Shown one piece after another: positions 34,226-45,984 of a DNA stretch of 64,000 nt; within the stretch, counting starts at the first letter, position 1; each line of letters begins with the position of its first letter. The notes under the pieces are model-generated. The model was given only the letters and a program-made list of their open reading frames with translations. It made no database searches and was not told the origin of the DNA. Origin of the DNA: Straminergon stramineum (lineage: Eukaryota > Streptophyta > Bryopsida > Hypnales > Calliergonaceae); the NCBI GenBank assembly GCA_963920665.1, contig OY987266.1, forward strand, positions 2,671,001-2,735,000. Reading direction: 5' to 3'. The position numbers and the translations under genes are program-made.

Positions 34226-36316
34226 GCTACGGAAGACGTAGAGGAGTATAAGTACCAACCACTCCCTCATCCAACCTCGATCCGACTCATAAGGCTTCAT
34301 CCCAGTGTTTGGCCATCAGAGTTCTCTTGCAGTCTTACAATTGTGGACGTTTCAAGACATCAACATATCGCGTTGTCCTATGTGTAGGGCAATCACACCG
34401 TGCCTATACTTTGTGATAGGAAGATTGTACAAGTGCCATTGAATCTCCAGAATGCACTTGAGAGGTTCCAAGAGGTGACGACCTACCTCTGGGTTGATGC
34501 TTTGTGCATAGACCAGAGGAATATTCCAAAGCGGAACCAACAGGTGAAATTGATGGCTAATATATAGAAGAAAGCAGCACTAGTCAACGTATGGTTGGGG
34601 CTTGATGAAAAAGGCGATGCAAATCTTATATTCGAAGATGTAAAAGCATTGGCTGAGGGCCTGGCACATATTCAAGCCGTGGGTGGAACATTTGAGCACT
34701 TCAATGAGAAGACTGGGGACCTCCATTGGGTCCTTGGAGATAGGATACCTTGTGTATCAACTCTTCCCCTTGCGCTTGTTGATCTAGATGAAGAGGAATT
34801 GGCCCATCTAAAGCAGTTCTTTTGTCAGCCATGGTTCTCCTGTACATGGGTTCTGTAAGAGGTCAAGCTTGCTTCTTACGCCACTGTACTATGGGGAGGT
34901 CTCGCTATAGAATGGCATTCCATCAGCATAACTGCCTTGTTCCTGATGCGGCATTGGAGAGCACTCATGGAACGGCTTGGCCTTGTGGTAGAGGTGAGCA
35001 AAGTATACCATATCTATACTGCCTTCTCGCCCTTGACATCCTTGGCCACATTTCTCCATGTTCTAGATAAAGCAAGGCGTTTCGAGGCGACGGATCCGCG
35101 GGATAAGGTCTTTGCACTACTCTCACATCCTACCTCCCTAACTATAAGCATGTCTCCAGTACAGCCAGATAATGTGGCTAGTTTTAATCCATGTTAAGAG
35201 TTGGCCATCCAATTATTGCCATCCACAGGGGAACAATTTTTGGTAGGAACTTCAAGGAGACTCCCTTCACCCCCAACAAGCCACTTCCAGGCACCGCTCT
35301 TCGAAGCAGACTACAACAGACCCATTGAAGAAGTCTACTGCTCTTTTACCCTCAACCACATCAGGCGCACCTCGTCCCTCGAGATTTTGACTGCCGTCCA
35401 AGACATCCCTACATCTATCTCTCTCACCAATTTCTTACACCCTACATGGGTTCCACGCTAGGACAAATTCCATGACACGCCAATCTTAGGTCTCTACACT
35501 TCCAACCACATCGCCTTTGCCAATAGAGATGCCATCTTCAATTTAAGCCCCTTGTCCCCCTCCACCCTCACCATGCGCAGCATTCTGATAGACACCATTC
35601 CCTTCCACACATACGTCGTGTATGCTAGTGACTTTGACCTCTCGCTCCCTACTACCACCACCCCACTGACACCTGACGCTGAACCCGTCCAACGCCATTG
35701 GACATATAGTTCCATCGGTAAAGTCTGGTTTTCCTATGGAGCTGCAACGGCGGACACAAACAGTTATCCTTAGCTTGATTGGCCATGCATAGGCAGCAAT
35801 CCTCTTGCTGCCTATCGCACTACATGGGTAGCAAAAAAGAATTTCGGTGAAGTCAATAACTTTCACCTCGAGGCTGATTTCCATGCTTATTGGAATCAAC
35901 TCAATCAGTTCATACGGGAGACCAAAAGAGTGAGAATGAGCAGAAGTAATCAGCAGCAAAGGCTAGAAGGCAAGGATGTGGATGAAAATGGAGAGGATGA
36001 CCAGTTTGAGGGTGATGAGGAGGACAAAGAGGGTGAGAATGGTAGTTCGCGTCGCTACCGTGACTCTGCAGCGTATGTATGTGACAAGCGCAAGTTCTTC
36101 GTCACGTCAATGGGATTTTTCAGCATCGGGCTAGGCACATTGATGATTGGGGACATCGTAATGGTATTGTTGGAGGCAGATGTGTTGTTTGTATTAAGAA
36201 AGGTTCCGGCCATTGAACATGGAGAAGAAGGCCAAGCTCAGGATGGGGAGGAGCAAAAGTATGCAATGGGGGGGGGAGTGTTGCGTGCGCGGGCTGATGC
36301 AGGGGCAAGCGATTAG
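34226..36316 (+). pseudogene. HET-domain (heterokaryon-incompatibility) protein, fungal-type, decayed
   Basis: A single frame of about 697 codons, no frameshift, with premature stops at 34385, 34565, 34856, 35195, 35459 and 35771 and TAG at 36314. It shows the HET layout: YKYQPLPHPTSIRLIRLHP (34250-34306); LSYV-stop-G (family LSYVWG); VPLNLQNALERF; LWVDALCIDQ (about 34490) with NQQVKLMANI; VNVWLG; PWFSCTWVL-stop-EV (family WVLQE); RRFEATDPRDKVFALL (about 35075); WVPR-stop-D (family WVPRWD). The C-terminus has the usual KRKFFVTSMGF...GDIVMVLLEADVLFVLRK (about 36090-36200). No ATG remains at the N-terminus; an ACG at 34229 may be the old start. HET genes trigger cell death on non-self fusion in fungi; here there is only a relic. 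A fungal origin by transfer is likely. Confidence 0.88.
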
Positions 36317-36584
36317 ATCAAGCTTGGAACATAGGGATTTTGTCCTAATTTGATCTAAACTGCCAAAGCATAGAGCATATCGACAACACCTCCTCTATTC
36401 CCTTACATAGATCATCTACACATTTCAACAAAAGCTCTCTCTCTCTCTCATCTTTGCGCACCCTAATAAATACACAAGGTGTGAGCCATTGGTACTTTTT
36501 TTGAATTAGCTATGATTTATAAATTGATGTCCTTGACAACCTTAAATTTTGATGGTTTGTTCACGTGTGTTGGAGTTTTAGAGT
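36317..36584. other. Spacer after the HET pseudogene
   Basis: Contains a short (CT)n run at about 36431-36450. No gene seen. Confidence 0.35.
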
Positions 36585-36970
36585 GAGATTGATGACTTGA
36601 TGGCTTTGAGGACCTTGCATGCAGCTCATTGTTCAAGCTTGATACATTTGCCAAGTGAGATTGGTGAAGTGACTACTTTGACAAGTTTAACTTTGGACGA
36701 TTGTTCATAGTTGGAGCAGTTATTGTCTAAATTAGTTAAGTCCTTGATAATAGTGAATGCATTGATTATATATAGTAATTTGAGCTACCAATTTCTAGAA
36801 GAACCAATGACTCATGTTTCGTTTCACTTGTAGTTGGCAAAAGAGCTTGTTGCAATTGGGGAGGTCAGAAGCTTGACTTCTCTATCTTATAATATTGCTT
36901 TCAACTTCAAGATTAATATTGAGATGGAAAGTTCAAATTTGCCCTCAATCCTACAATCAATGACTTGATA
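36585..36970 (+). pseudogene. Leucine-rich-repeat fragment (NBS-LRR-like scrap)
   Basis: Reads EIDDLMALRTLHAAHCSSL, then IHLPSEIGEVTTLTSLTLDDCS, a stop and further Leu-rich text. A second scrap (AIGEVRSLTSL) lies at about 36856. The LxxLP-EIGxLxxLxxLxLxxCS spacing is that of plant disease-resistance LRRs. Only two or three repeats survive, and no NB-ARC domain is visible. It could also come from another LRR family. Confidence 0.5.
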
Positions 36971-37383
36971 GATAGTTAGGTGGTATTTTGGAGAATCTAA
37001 TTGTTTCAAATGTACATGACATCAATGTCCAAATATCAAATTATAGCTCTTCTTGTTTCTTAGAAGTTCACCCTACTATGCAATTCATGGGGTTAGGTTA
37101 TATACCATTCATCGCTAAATTATGAATATAACAATATTTTGTGTAATGTATAGTATGTAAACATAATTTCATAAATACTAGCATGCCATGTGCTCTGTGT
37201 TGTGGTCATATATATGTGTCTAAATGAAAATAAAAGCTCTCTTGTAATTCTTTGTAATCCAAGAGTTGTCTAAGAAAGTAGCTAGAAGGAGGAGAGACAA
37301 GAACTATAATGTCATACAATGGCTGATGGGAGACCACTAACAACCATAAGCTTGTCATCAAAATGTAACCACCACCACAATAA
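36971..37383. other. AT-rich stretch without recognisable genes
   Basis: Nothing assigned. Confidence 0.3.
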
Positions 37384-37509
37384 CACTAGTAGAAACAATT
37401 CTAAGTTGGAATGTGTAGACCAAAGAAACAATCCATTAGAAGACATACATGACAATTTAAACCCCTTGTAGGTCTTCAATCTTTCACTAATACTAGATTT
37501 CTACTAGTG
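37384..37509. mobile_element. CACTA-type MITE, 126 bp
   Basis: Begins CACTAGTAGAAA and ends TTTCTACTAGTG, perfect inverted repeats. It is flanked by the 3-bp duplication TAA (37381-37383 and 37510-37512). CACTA termini and 3-bp targets define the family. No coding capacity. Confidence 0.88.
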
Positions 37510-37512
37510 TAA

Positions 37513-38065
37513 TAATAGGATGAATTTATTTTTTGGTGCTTAAGATTAACTCTTCACCTTCTCTAATGTGGAAGATAGGGATTTCATGTAGAGAGGCTTC
37601 TCCTAGTAAATATCTTTGAATGGAAAGCTAACCTAACAAAATTGATGGCAAGCCTATAAATCTCATCCAGTTTTTCAACTCATCACCAAAAAATTTCCAA
37701 TCTAAATGACAATGAATGTTGATTTCCCAATCCAATTGAATGATTTCCATCCAACTTCTACCACCCAAGGATTTCATGCTTTTCTACCCACCAAAAAAAA
37801 AATATTGAAATCTAAGGCAAATTTTGTACTTTTTAATTTTTTAAATGGAAAATGAAAAAATCTACTCGGTGATAGTTGATATACGCAATATACTTAGTGA
37901 AAGTTTCTAAAATTTCTTCCACACATTTTTGTACTAGTCTAGTGTAAAACCTTGTGGTTAAATATAGAAAAAAAAATTTGTAAAGTAGTGTGCAACTAGA
38001 TGAGTCTTATGATCACCACTAGAAGTATTGTCGTTTGTCTAGCATCTTCCTAGAATGAAGACCAT
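37513..38065. other. AT-rich stretch without recognisable genes
   Basis: No gene seen. Copia-like sequence begins near its right end. Confidence 0.3.
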
Positions 38066-38445
38066 TGACATTCATTTGTGGCATAGACGAATCACCCACA
38101 TCAATTACCAAAGTCTATACCACAGGACATCAAGACAACTAGTTGTTGGGGTTCCCACAATTTACCTCTGATCAAATATGTGTGCCCCTCATGCATGCTT
38201 GGTAAACTCTTCTCTACAACTACATTCCCAAGAAACACACCACTCACACAACAAGACCTCTTCAACTTATCGACAATGAGCTATGTGGCCTAATGCCAAC
38301 TACCTCTAGAATTGGCAACCGCTATATCCTTACCTTCATTAATTATTTCTTACACAAGACCTAGCTATATCTCCTATTTGAGAAATCTCAAACACTAGAT
38401 TCCTTTAAACAATTTTGCACTCTAGTTGAAACTCCAACCCAACGT
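38066..38445 (+). pseudogene. Copia-type (Ty1) integrase fragment
   Basis: Reads LWHRRITHINYQSLYHRT and LVVGVPTI, corresponding to the GAG-pre-integrase motif LWHxRLGH...L...GLP, although the following zinc-binding part is scrambled. Further on, LIDNELCGLMPTTSRIGNRYILTFI matches the integrase-core start (family HSDLCGPM...RYxLTFIDD). Several stops and shifts are present, and there are no LTRs next to it. Confidence 0.75.
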
Positions 38446-38450
38446 ATAGC

Positions 38451-38593
38451 ACTACTAGAATGTCCTACCGGTTGAATCAAGATGTCCTAACCAACAAAAC
38501 ATGTCCGAATCAACACAACTAAGTTCAAAATTGCCAAATCAAGATGTCAAAATCAACTTAATATTGTTGATTAGGGTTGTCTTTTCTAGTAGC
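38451..38593. repeat. Short inverted-repeat element (possible CACTA-like MITE)
   Basis: GCACTACTAGAATG at the left faces TTTTCTAGTAGCAT at the right, about 140 bp apart. The interior has AATCAAGATGTC and AATCAACTTAATATTGTTGATT. Target duplication not evident. Confidence 0.4.
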
Positions 38594-38616
38594 ATAGGCA
38601 CCCTTTGTAGTGATAG

Positions 38617-38685
38617 TAAGGTTGTCACATCGGATGGGTTAGGGTCACTGGATTGGAGAACCGAACGGTCTGTCCAATTGGTCCA
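38617..38685. repeat. Second copy of the giant hAT terminus
   Basis: TAAGGTTGTCACATCGGA... aligns with the reverse complement of the giant element's right end (CAGGGTTGTCATATCGGA...) and continues to match through GGGTCA and GAACCGAACGG. A CACTA element interrupts it at 38686. It would be the 3'-side end of a minus-oriented copy whose transposase scrap lies at 48250-48570. Confidence 0.7.
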
Positions 38686-41334
38686 CACTACTAGAAAATA
38701 AGCCCATTTGTGACTTCAAAAGAATGACTTCATGTCTGGAATGACTAAAGAATGACTTTGGCTCCCTAATTGCACTAGCATTGAAGGGTTCCACAACATC
38801 CTAGTCATTCTGCAATCGCCAACGTGACTCTGGGATGAAGAGTTAATGAGGTCCAAACTTCATCCACAGTATTTTTTTCACAATATTCTCAACCTTCTGA
38901 CATAGACACAGTCTAATCCACCGCAAATGCAGGAGTCATGAAAAAATACAATGCAATCGTACATTGCGATTGTGCTTCATTCTATGGCTACTATGTAATG
39001 ACTTCCATGTCACTTCTCGAATACTTGCTACTTTTGTAGGTTTATATTTTCTTTATATTTTTTCTCTTCTTTATCTTTTTTGACGTTGCTCCCTTTTTTA
39101 TTTTTCTAATCTTTTTCTATATTTGCTTGATTTTTTGATTCCGGGTAATTTTTTTTAAGTTAAAAAAAACAGATTTTTTCTTTTCTCTTGTATATTTTCA
39201 TCTTTTTTCTCTTTTGAATTTTCAGAATGTCCTCTCGTTTGCTTAATTTCTTCAAACATTCTTGTGGAATTTGTTTATTGTATCTTTTCATCTTATTCTT
39301 TTTTTCTTGTATGTCTTTCTTATTTTTGTACTCTTTTTGAATTTGTTTGACCATTTCATTATTTCTAATTTTTTTTAAACTTATTTTTTTTTCTTCCTTA
39401 TTTTTTTTTTGATCCTATCTACTATTTTTTTTTTTTCCTTCAGAATTTTCGGAATTTTATCTCGTTCTTTTAATTTCTTCAAACCTCTTTGATTTAGTAG
39501 CCATTTTGCTTGGTCTTTGCTTGTTCTTTGGATATATATCATTTTTGGCTTCAAGGTCTCCTAAGTGATTTCCATCATCTCCTACGGAAATGGGAGTAAG
39601 AATTTCACCCAAACCATTATCATTAAACAACTTCTGAAAGGTTCAACTAAATCACTTTTGACTTAGTACGGGTCCCCCTACACATACAATGAGGTATTCT
39701 AATGCTAGAAACAACAAACAAGAAGTGAAACTTCTGCCTTATATTCACAAATACGTTGCTTCTAAACTTCCATTGAAGAATGACTTTCAAATGACTTTAG
39801 AGTGACTACGTTAAAGTTATAGACTACTGTATACCGCCCCCAACACTACTTCATAGCCTTCTATGCTTTCATTGAGCATGCTACTTTACATACATCATGG
39901 TAAGGATACACCACAACTTCATAGCTACACATCAAAGGAACAAGGATAGATATATATGTCCATGGCCTATAGAAGTCCCTTGCCCCACTCTAGTACTCTT
40001 CCTATGCCAACAAGTTCTTTTTATGATTGTGATTTTTCCTTTGTCTTCTTTTTTTCTTCAATGCTTCTTTATCTTTTTAATCTTTTTATTTTTATTTTTA
40101 TTTTTATTTTTCCTTTCTTATGATATGATGCACTCCTACTAGTCTGTTTCATTTTTGGTTTAATCAGTAAACATTGTTCAACCTACCCTTCGGAACGAGA
40201 TTGCAAAAGTAATTAGAACAACATTTCTAAGAGTGACCTTCTACAATACTCATTCAGGAGGGGCCATTTATGACTTCTATGGTTCTACATGACTAGACCT
40301 AGTCATATAGAAGTTGTGTTATAATATTGCACTAGGGTATAGTAACAACGCTTGAATGACTATGTCATGTCTTCTGCACTACTAGATTCATAAAGGGTGT
40401 TAAGAAAATGTCAAAGAAAATATCCTTTCCAATCCCTTTTTCAAATTTGTCCACAACTTTTGATTTGGGGCTCAAAATCTAAAATAGATTTCTAGAGATG
40501 AAAGTGAGATTGATTTTCCAACCTTTATTAGTTCAAAGTTTATTGAAAACTTTTAATCTACTATTCCTAAATGAGATTTGAAATATTACTTGTGACACAA
40601 TTTTTGTGTTTTACTTATCCCACATGGTTGGTCTTGCCTCCAACCACCCCACTTGTATAAGTGGCATATTCAATAAGGTGTATGATGAGTTGTGTATGAT
40701 ATATTGTTGCAAAACTTCAAATGTATTCATATGTGATTGCAAAATGACTACTCCCTACAACTTGAAAATGACTTCCCACGTCCTAGGAGAGTGACTTCAA
40801 CCCTAAATCCATGTCACTTTAGAATGACTATGGTATGCCTTGCCACTTGTCAATCCATTATAATAGAGCAAAGACTCCATCGTAACTTCTAAATGACTAC
40901 ATAATGACTTTTGACGTGGTTGTCTCCATGAGATTTGTAATGGATCTATCGTAACTTCAAAATAACTTGTAAATGATTGGCCACGTGGTTGTCCATGTCA
41001 GATTTGTAATGGGCTTATCATATAACTTCAAAATGATTTGCAAATGACTAGCCATGTGGATGTCCACATGGCATAGAAGGGAGAAGAACTTTCCACAAAG
41101 CAACTTAGGAACCATTTCTTTAACTCGAATTTTCTGTATTACTTGGATGAAACTCATCTATCTATACATCCTAGTTAGAAATTGTTGGTGATAATAAAAA
41201 CAACAAGGACCATAAAGAGGTACTTGTCCACAATGACTACAAGGACCCACAGTCATTTCTCTATCATATGTGTCCAGAATGACTATTGTGAAGTCATTCT
41301 TTGAAGTCATTTATGTGGTCATTTTTTTGTAGTA
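38686..41334. mobile_element. Non-autonomous CACTA (En/Spm-like) element, 2.65 kb
   Basis: Begins CACTACTAGAAAATAAG and ends ATTTTTTTGTAGTA (TAGTG with one change). The subterminal word AGAATGACTT is repeated inside the left end and its complement AAGTCATTCT inside the right end, as is typical for this family. The 3-bp flanks are CCA and CTA (2 of 3 match). The interior is AT-rich, with an approximately 85-bp near-duplicate at 40910-41070 (GTAATGG...ATAACTTCAAAAT...TGGTTGTCC). No transposase. Confidence 0.75.
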
Positions 41335-41740
41335 CTAACTTCAATTTCCTAGGTCCTGAAATTTTTCCAAGGATAAAAAGAAGTTACTTTTATTTACCTT
41401 CAATAACTAAAGTGTCATTCCACACTGGAACCAAATGTGGATGGTAGTGCAGGCAGGAACAAAGTGACTTGGGCATGGACGCTAACAGGCATAAACGCCA
41501 TGTGCCTAAATGCAGACGTCTTTGTAGGGGGGCAGAGACGTTGTCGAATAGAGAGGCCTTGCCTTGGGAAAACGCGGGGCTTCTAGCTGCAACTAGATGT
41601 GGTTCAAATAATGAAAGATCCTGTGGCCAAATTCACAAACATAATAATAAATCCCCCCAATGATGTCATATGAATCAAAATACTATCACCCTTCCATACA
41701 CCTCTCCAAAGATGTCATGGAGTCTCAATATACCCCATGT
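41335..41740. other. Possible decayed subterminal region of the second hAT copy
   Basis: 41475-41545 has GGGCATGGACGC, AAACGCC and GCAGACGTC words like the left/right subterminal GGACGC words of the giant element. Otherwise non-coding. Confidence 0.35.
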
Positions 41741-43680
41741 ATAGTGTGAGCCCCTATTTCGTCACCAGGGACTCACTTATCTTTTTTTTAATTTTTTTTG
41801 TGAAAATAAGTGTGGAAAATAGTACAAAAAACCCAAAAAAGAGTGTAAAACCAAAATAGGTGTGTTACATGCCAATATAGTATTTGGTCATATTTGGAGA
41901 GTTTTTACTAATTAGATTCAAATTTTACTTGTAAATAGATTAGAACCTAACCAATCGTGGTAATTACGAGTTATGAGCATACTAGGCTCAAAATCCCACA
42001 TAGAAAGGACATCGCTTGGCTAATATTGGTTGAGGGAACCCTGGTGAGGCACATAGGTTAGTTCCCGGAGATAGGTTCCAGTTTCCCCATTTCATCGACG
42101 AAATAGCGGAACCCCAATTATTGGTTTGCAAATGTTGAAAATACCAAGATGGGACTGTGGAGGAATCTTTGGTCCAAGGAAGGTGAAATAGGGTTAAAAC
42201 CATGCCCGGAAAACAACGGCGAAGTCGGTTTGCCAAGATTCCCATCGGTGTGGAAGATTCCCTAGCCATCGATAATTAAATAAGGGGGTGGATTTTGTTC
42301 CCCTAGGCCGATGTGTAGAGTAAAAATATGAGCCTACACATGTGTTGTGGGATTCCATGGGAGGTTCCACAAAAAGTTTCGGAATTTTCTGATAGTCAGA
42401 AGATGCCTTTCCGGACGGTCAACTACCCAAACCTACAATGAGAAATTCCTAAAAATTCTCCAGGTGGTGGTAAAATCTCACTAAAAATTAGAATAGCTTC
42501 TTTTATGTTAATAAGACGCTTCAACAAGTTTCAAGACATTCCGATAGTAAGAAGAATCCGAACTTGCAAGATTCCTCAACAATTGACAAAATTTAAAGAT
42601 TACAATGGAGTTGACCAGTGGATCGGGAACATACAAGAGCGGAATGGGGTCAAAGATAGGTCTTTTCTTACTCCCCCACACCTACTTAAGAGCCTAGGCT
42701 AGTTACTTTTTTCAAAAAAGTCAAACTCCAAAAGTTGGGTTTTTAACCTTTTGGGTGTTAAGTTGACATTAGGTTTCGTTGAAATTTTGAAGTTAGAAAA
42801 AGGGGTGGGGGGTTCTTTTAGATTGAAAATGGCCTTTTGAATCCAATGGTGCAATCCGTTTGTGATTTGGAGTTAATCTCCAAAAGTTAAAAAATGGACT
42901 AGCATAGAAAGTCAAAATTGGTAGATTAGGGTGAAAATCCTAATTGATAAGATTACCATGTTGAAATGAGAGGAGGTGGGTGCCCTTGAAAGAGTATATA
43001 AAGGCACTCATTCTTCTCTCAAATCACCCCTTCTAGCCATTATTTTGGCTTTGTAAACACGTTGGTCCATTAATTGTGGACTTTTGGCATTTTTGAGCCA
43101 AAGTTGTAAACGTGGTGTTTTTGGAGCATTTCAAGCTCCTTTTGTTGCTATTTTGTAAGCCTTGAAGGACATTGGGGTCCCTTCAAGTCTTATGTGTTGT
43201 CTTTGTACTTGTTTTTGAAGATTTTGGTTGAAATTTGGTAGTATTTTGGTTGTACTAACTCTTTCTTTAGTATATTTGTTGTTCATTCAAGTTCTTGTTT
43301 AGGACTTGAGTTGTGCACTAACTCTAGAGGATCCTTCCCTTATGACTGGCGATGCCGCTTAGGGAAAACCTCTAGCTTGTTATGTTATGATTTTGTACTA
43401 ATTTTTTGTACTATCACTCTTGATTCATCCTCCTTTAATCTTTCTTTTGTCAAAATCTTTGTGTGTTATTTTCCATGCTTACCATTACATGGCAAAGCTT
43501 TGACTTTGGTTTTTAGAATTTGATAGGAATTTAGTGGATTTGGAGAACACAACAAAGTTATAGTTCTTCATACTTAGAATTTTAGAAACATTACAAAACA
43601 CGGCGAAGCTTTGAACCTTCTTAAGCCGTTTGGCCTTGTTGATAGAAGTTTAGCTAAGTTGGTCCTTTCTTTGTGTTAAT
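41741..43680 (+). other. Promoter-like segment, possible solo-LTR remnant
   Basis: A mixed-composition block with TATATAAAG at 42995-43003, followed by a leader-like T-rich region and a TCCCTTATG...TTAGGGA inverted pair at about 43330-43360. This would fit the promoter-containing LTR of a retrotransposon. I could not find a second LTR, a primer-binding site or coding domains, so the call is weak. Confidence 0.25.
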
Positions 43681-43689
43681 TTTTATTTA

Positions 43690-45670
43690 GAACCGAGACC
43701 AAGAGTAAAGAGAAGAAGTGACAGTATAGAATTGAGTTTAGAATCATAAAGTAGAGGTTGAGAGGTTTCCAAAAACATAAGATATGCAAAAATCCGAGTT
43801 GAAATGAGTGAGTTATGAGCGGATGAAGTTTAGTATTCAAATTGGATGAAAAAGTGTTAAACTCATTCAAACAAAGCAAAAGAGTAGGATTAGAAGGTAG
43901 GAAAAAACTAGAGTCTAAATATGTAATCAAAAGTGGATTTGAGATTACCATCTAAGAATAGTAAGCGGATGAAGTTTTTAATCACCGATTAGCGGTTAAA
44001 CTTCATCCATGCATAACTTTTGCTAGGAAGGTCCAATTTGCAAGTGCTTTATGAATTTGGAAAGCTGATTTTAGACTCTAGAAGGAAAAAATACAAAAAA
44101 TTTAAAAATAGTAATCTGTCAAAAGTCAGACCGAGAGCAAGAATACATAGAAGTAGAATTAGGGAGAAGAAATTAAAGATAGAAGCATCAATTAGCATCG
44201 AAGAGTGTAGAAATTAGTAACTTCTAGCTCACCACTCTTTCTCTCATTAGCCTACAAACTATAATAGGGAGAAGTAGAGAAGAAGCTCTATAAAAACATC
44301 GCATTCCATTCCTACAAACTTTCAAAACTCTTCACATACAAAAATTCTCCAACTCTAATATGCACGTGCAGAATGAAGAAGAGACAGAGCAGCAAGGAGG
44401 TTTAGAAGAAAAGAGAGATTAGAAAAGACAACAAGAGAATTTGAATAGCCAATAGCATAGCAGCAAGAGATCGTTGACTTTTAGGATATTGTTCAACTAG
44501 ATCATAAATTAGTGGATAGGAATTTATAGAATATACAAATCAACAAATTAGAAAATCTAAATAGAAAGAAGAGGAAGAAGTAGGATAGGAAAGAAAAGAA
44601 GAAGTCTCATTAACCTCCACCAACTTGTATTAAAATCACCTTTTTAAGCGGTAAGCAAAATTTCAAAAAAGACTCCAACATAACAATTGATGGGGGGTTG
44701 GAAGGAGTTTATGACCACCTCCTAGATGATGCAAATTCTAAGGTAAGACACTAATCACTTTAGCTTTCATTCAATTTCTTTGATTAGCTATTTTAACGCT
44801 CAACCGAATTATAAGTTCAAGTCAGAGCGTTAAGAATAGTTTTTTCTTAAAATACAGATAGAAAATCTGATAGAGCTTTCTTAGAGGTTTCCAAAAATAT
44901 CTTACACTTAGAAATCGGAGTCAAATTGAGAAAGATATTAGTAGATGAAGTTTAGGAGTCATAGTGGATGAAAATTAGTCAATTTCATCCCAAAGGAACA
45001 AGAATGGAAACTTAGATGGTGTCAGAAATCTCAAAGTCAATGGTGAAACTTAAAAGAAATTTCAAATTGTAGATTAGTAGGAAATTGCGGATGAAGTTTG
45101 GAAACACCGATTAGTAATCAAACTTCATCCACTCATAATTTTCACTAGGGAAGTCCAAAACAAAAGTTCTTTAGCAATATGGATAGGTAAAACTAGGATA
45201 TACAAGTAATAAAACTCAAAAGTCTAAAAATAGTAAATTGACAATAGAAGTCCCACACTTTGAAAACAAAGTAGAACGTGAATTAGAATCTTTTGAAGAC
45301 AACCAAGTAGGACACTTAGAGTTAGTTTTGGATAGAAGGAACTTAGAGGAATCTAGAAGCACTTTGAACTCTAGAAAATACTTAAAACTCCAATAATTAT
45401 AGAAGGATGAAGTTTGGAACAAAGAATGGATAAAGTCACTCAAAGATCATCCATTGAACTTTAGACTTGGAACTTGAGTAGAAACTAATAGTATAAAGCT
45501 AGAGTCTAAAATTCGTAATCAATCAAAATAAGGAAAGTGTCAAAAAGAGTGGATGAAGTTTAGATAGCCTATTAAAACCCCTAACTTCATCCAGTCATAA
45601 CTCCTTGTAGGAATCTCCGATTCTTATAAGTCTTATGTTTTCGGAAATGGCGTGATTTGAACTACAACTT
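43690..45670. repeat. Three diverged direct repeats with GATGAAGTTT/AAACTTCATC hairpins
   Basis: Blocks at about 43700-44050, 44870-45170 and 45400-45620 share words such as GAGGTTTCCAAAAA and a hairpin-forming pair: GGATGAAGTTT, a 25-30-bp loop, then AAACTTCATCC or ACTTCATCC, followed by CATAA and a GGxxTCC word. Stems lie at about 43969-44007, 45090-45131 and 45552-45593. No coding signal. Confidence 0.6.
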
Positions 45671-45984
45671 AGGAAAGATAAATTTAGATTGTAACCGTAG
45701 CGGATGTAAAACTTTATGTTGGTTAAAACTAATTTTTACAATTAGGTTCATTTCTAGTGATTTCTTTGAACTTAGGCATTTAGAAAAGAGTCCATTGCTT
45801 GGAAGGCTCAATGGACAACGCTTAGACATCCATTAGTAAATAAAATTAAGACAAAATAAAAAGAACCTGTTGTGAAAGTTCTTTACCATGGGTGGGTAAA
45901 TAAACACTCACATATGGTAAAAAATTGTAGAAACAAAGTCATATCCTTCATGAACTCCCCTCGAAGAAGTGTCTGATAGTTGAT

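Noticed and set aside
34226..36316. Whole window being fungal because of the HET gene
   Set aside because: The L1-type LINE with DUF4283-like ORF1, the CACTA elements and the NUP98 gene architecture all fit plants. Contamination of just this segment remains to be excluded.
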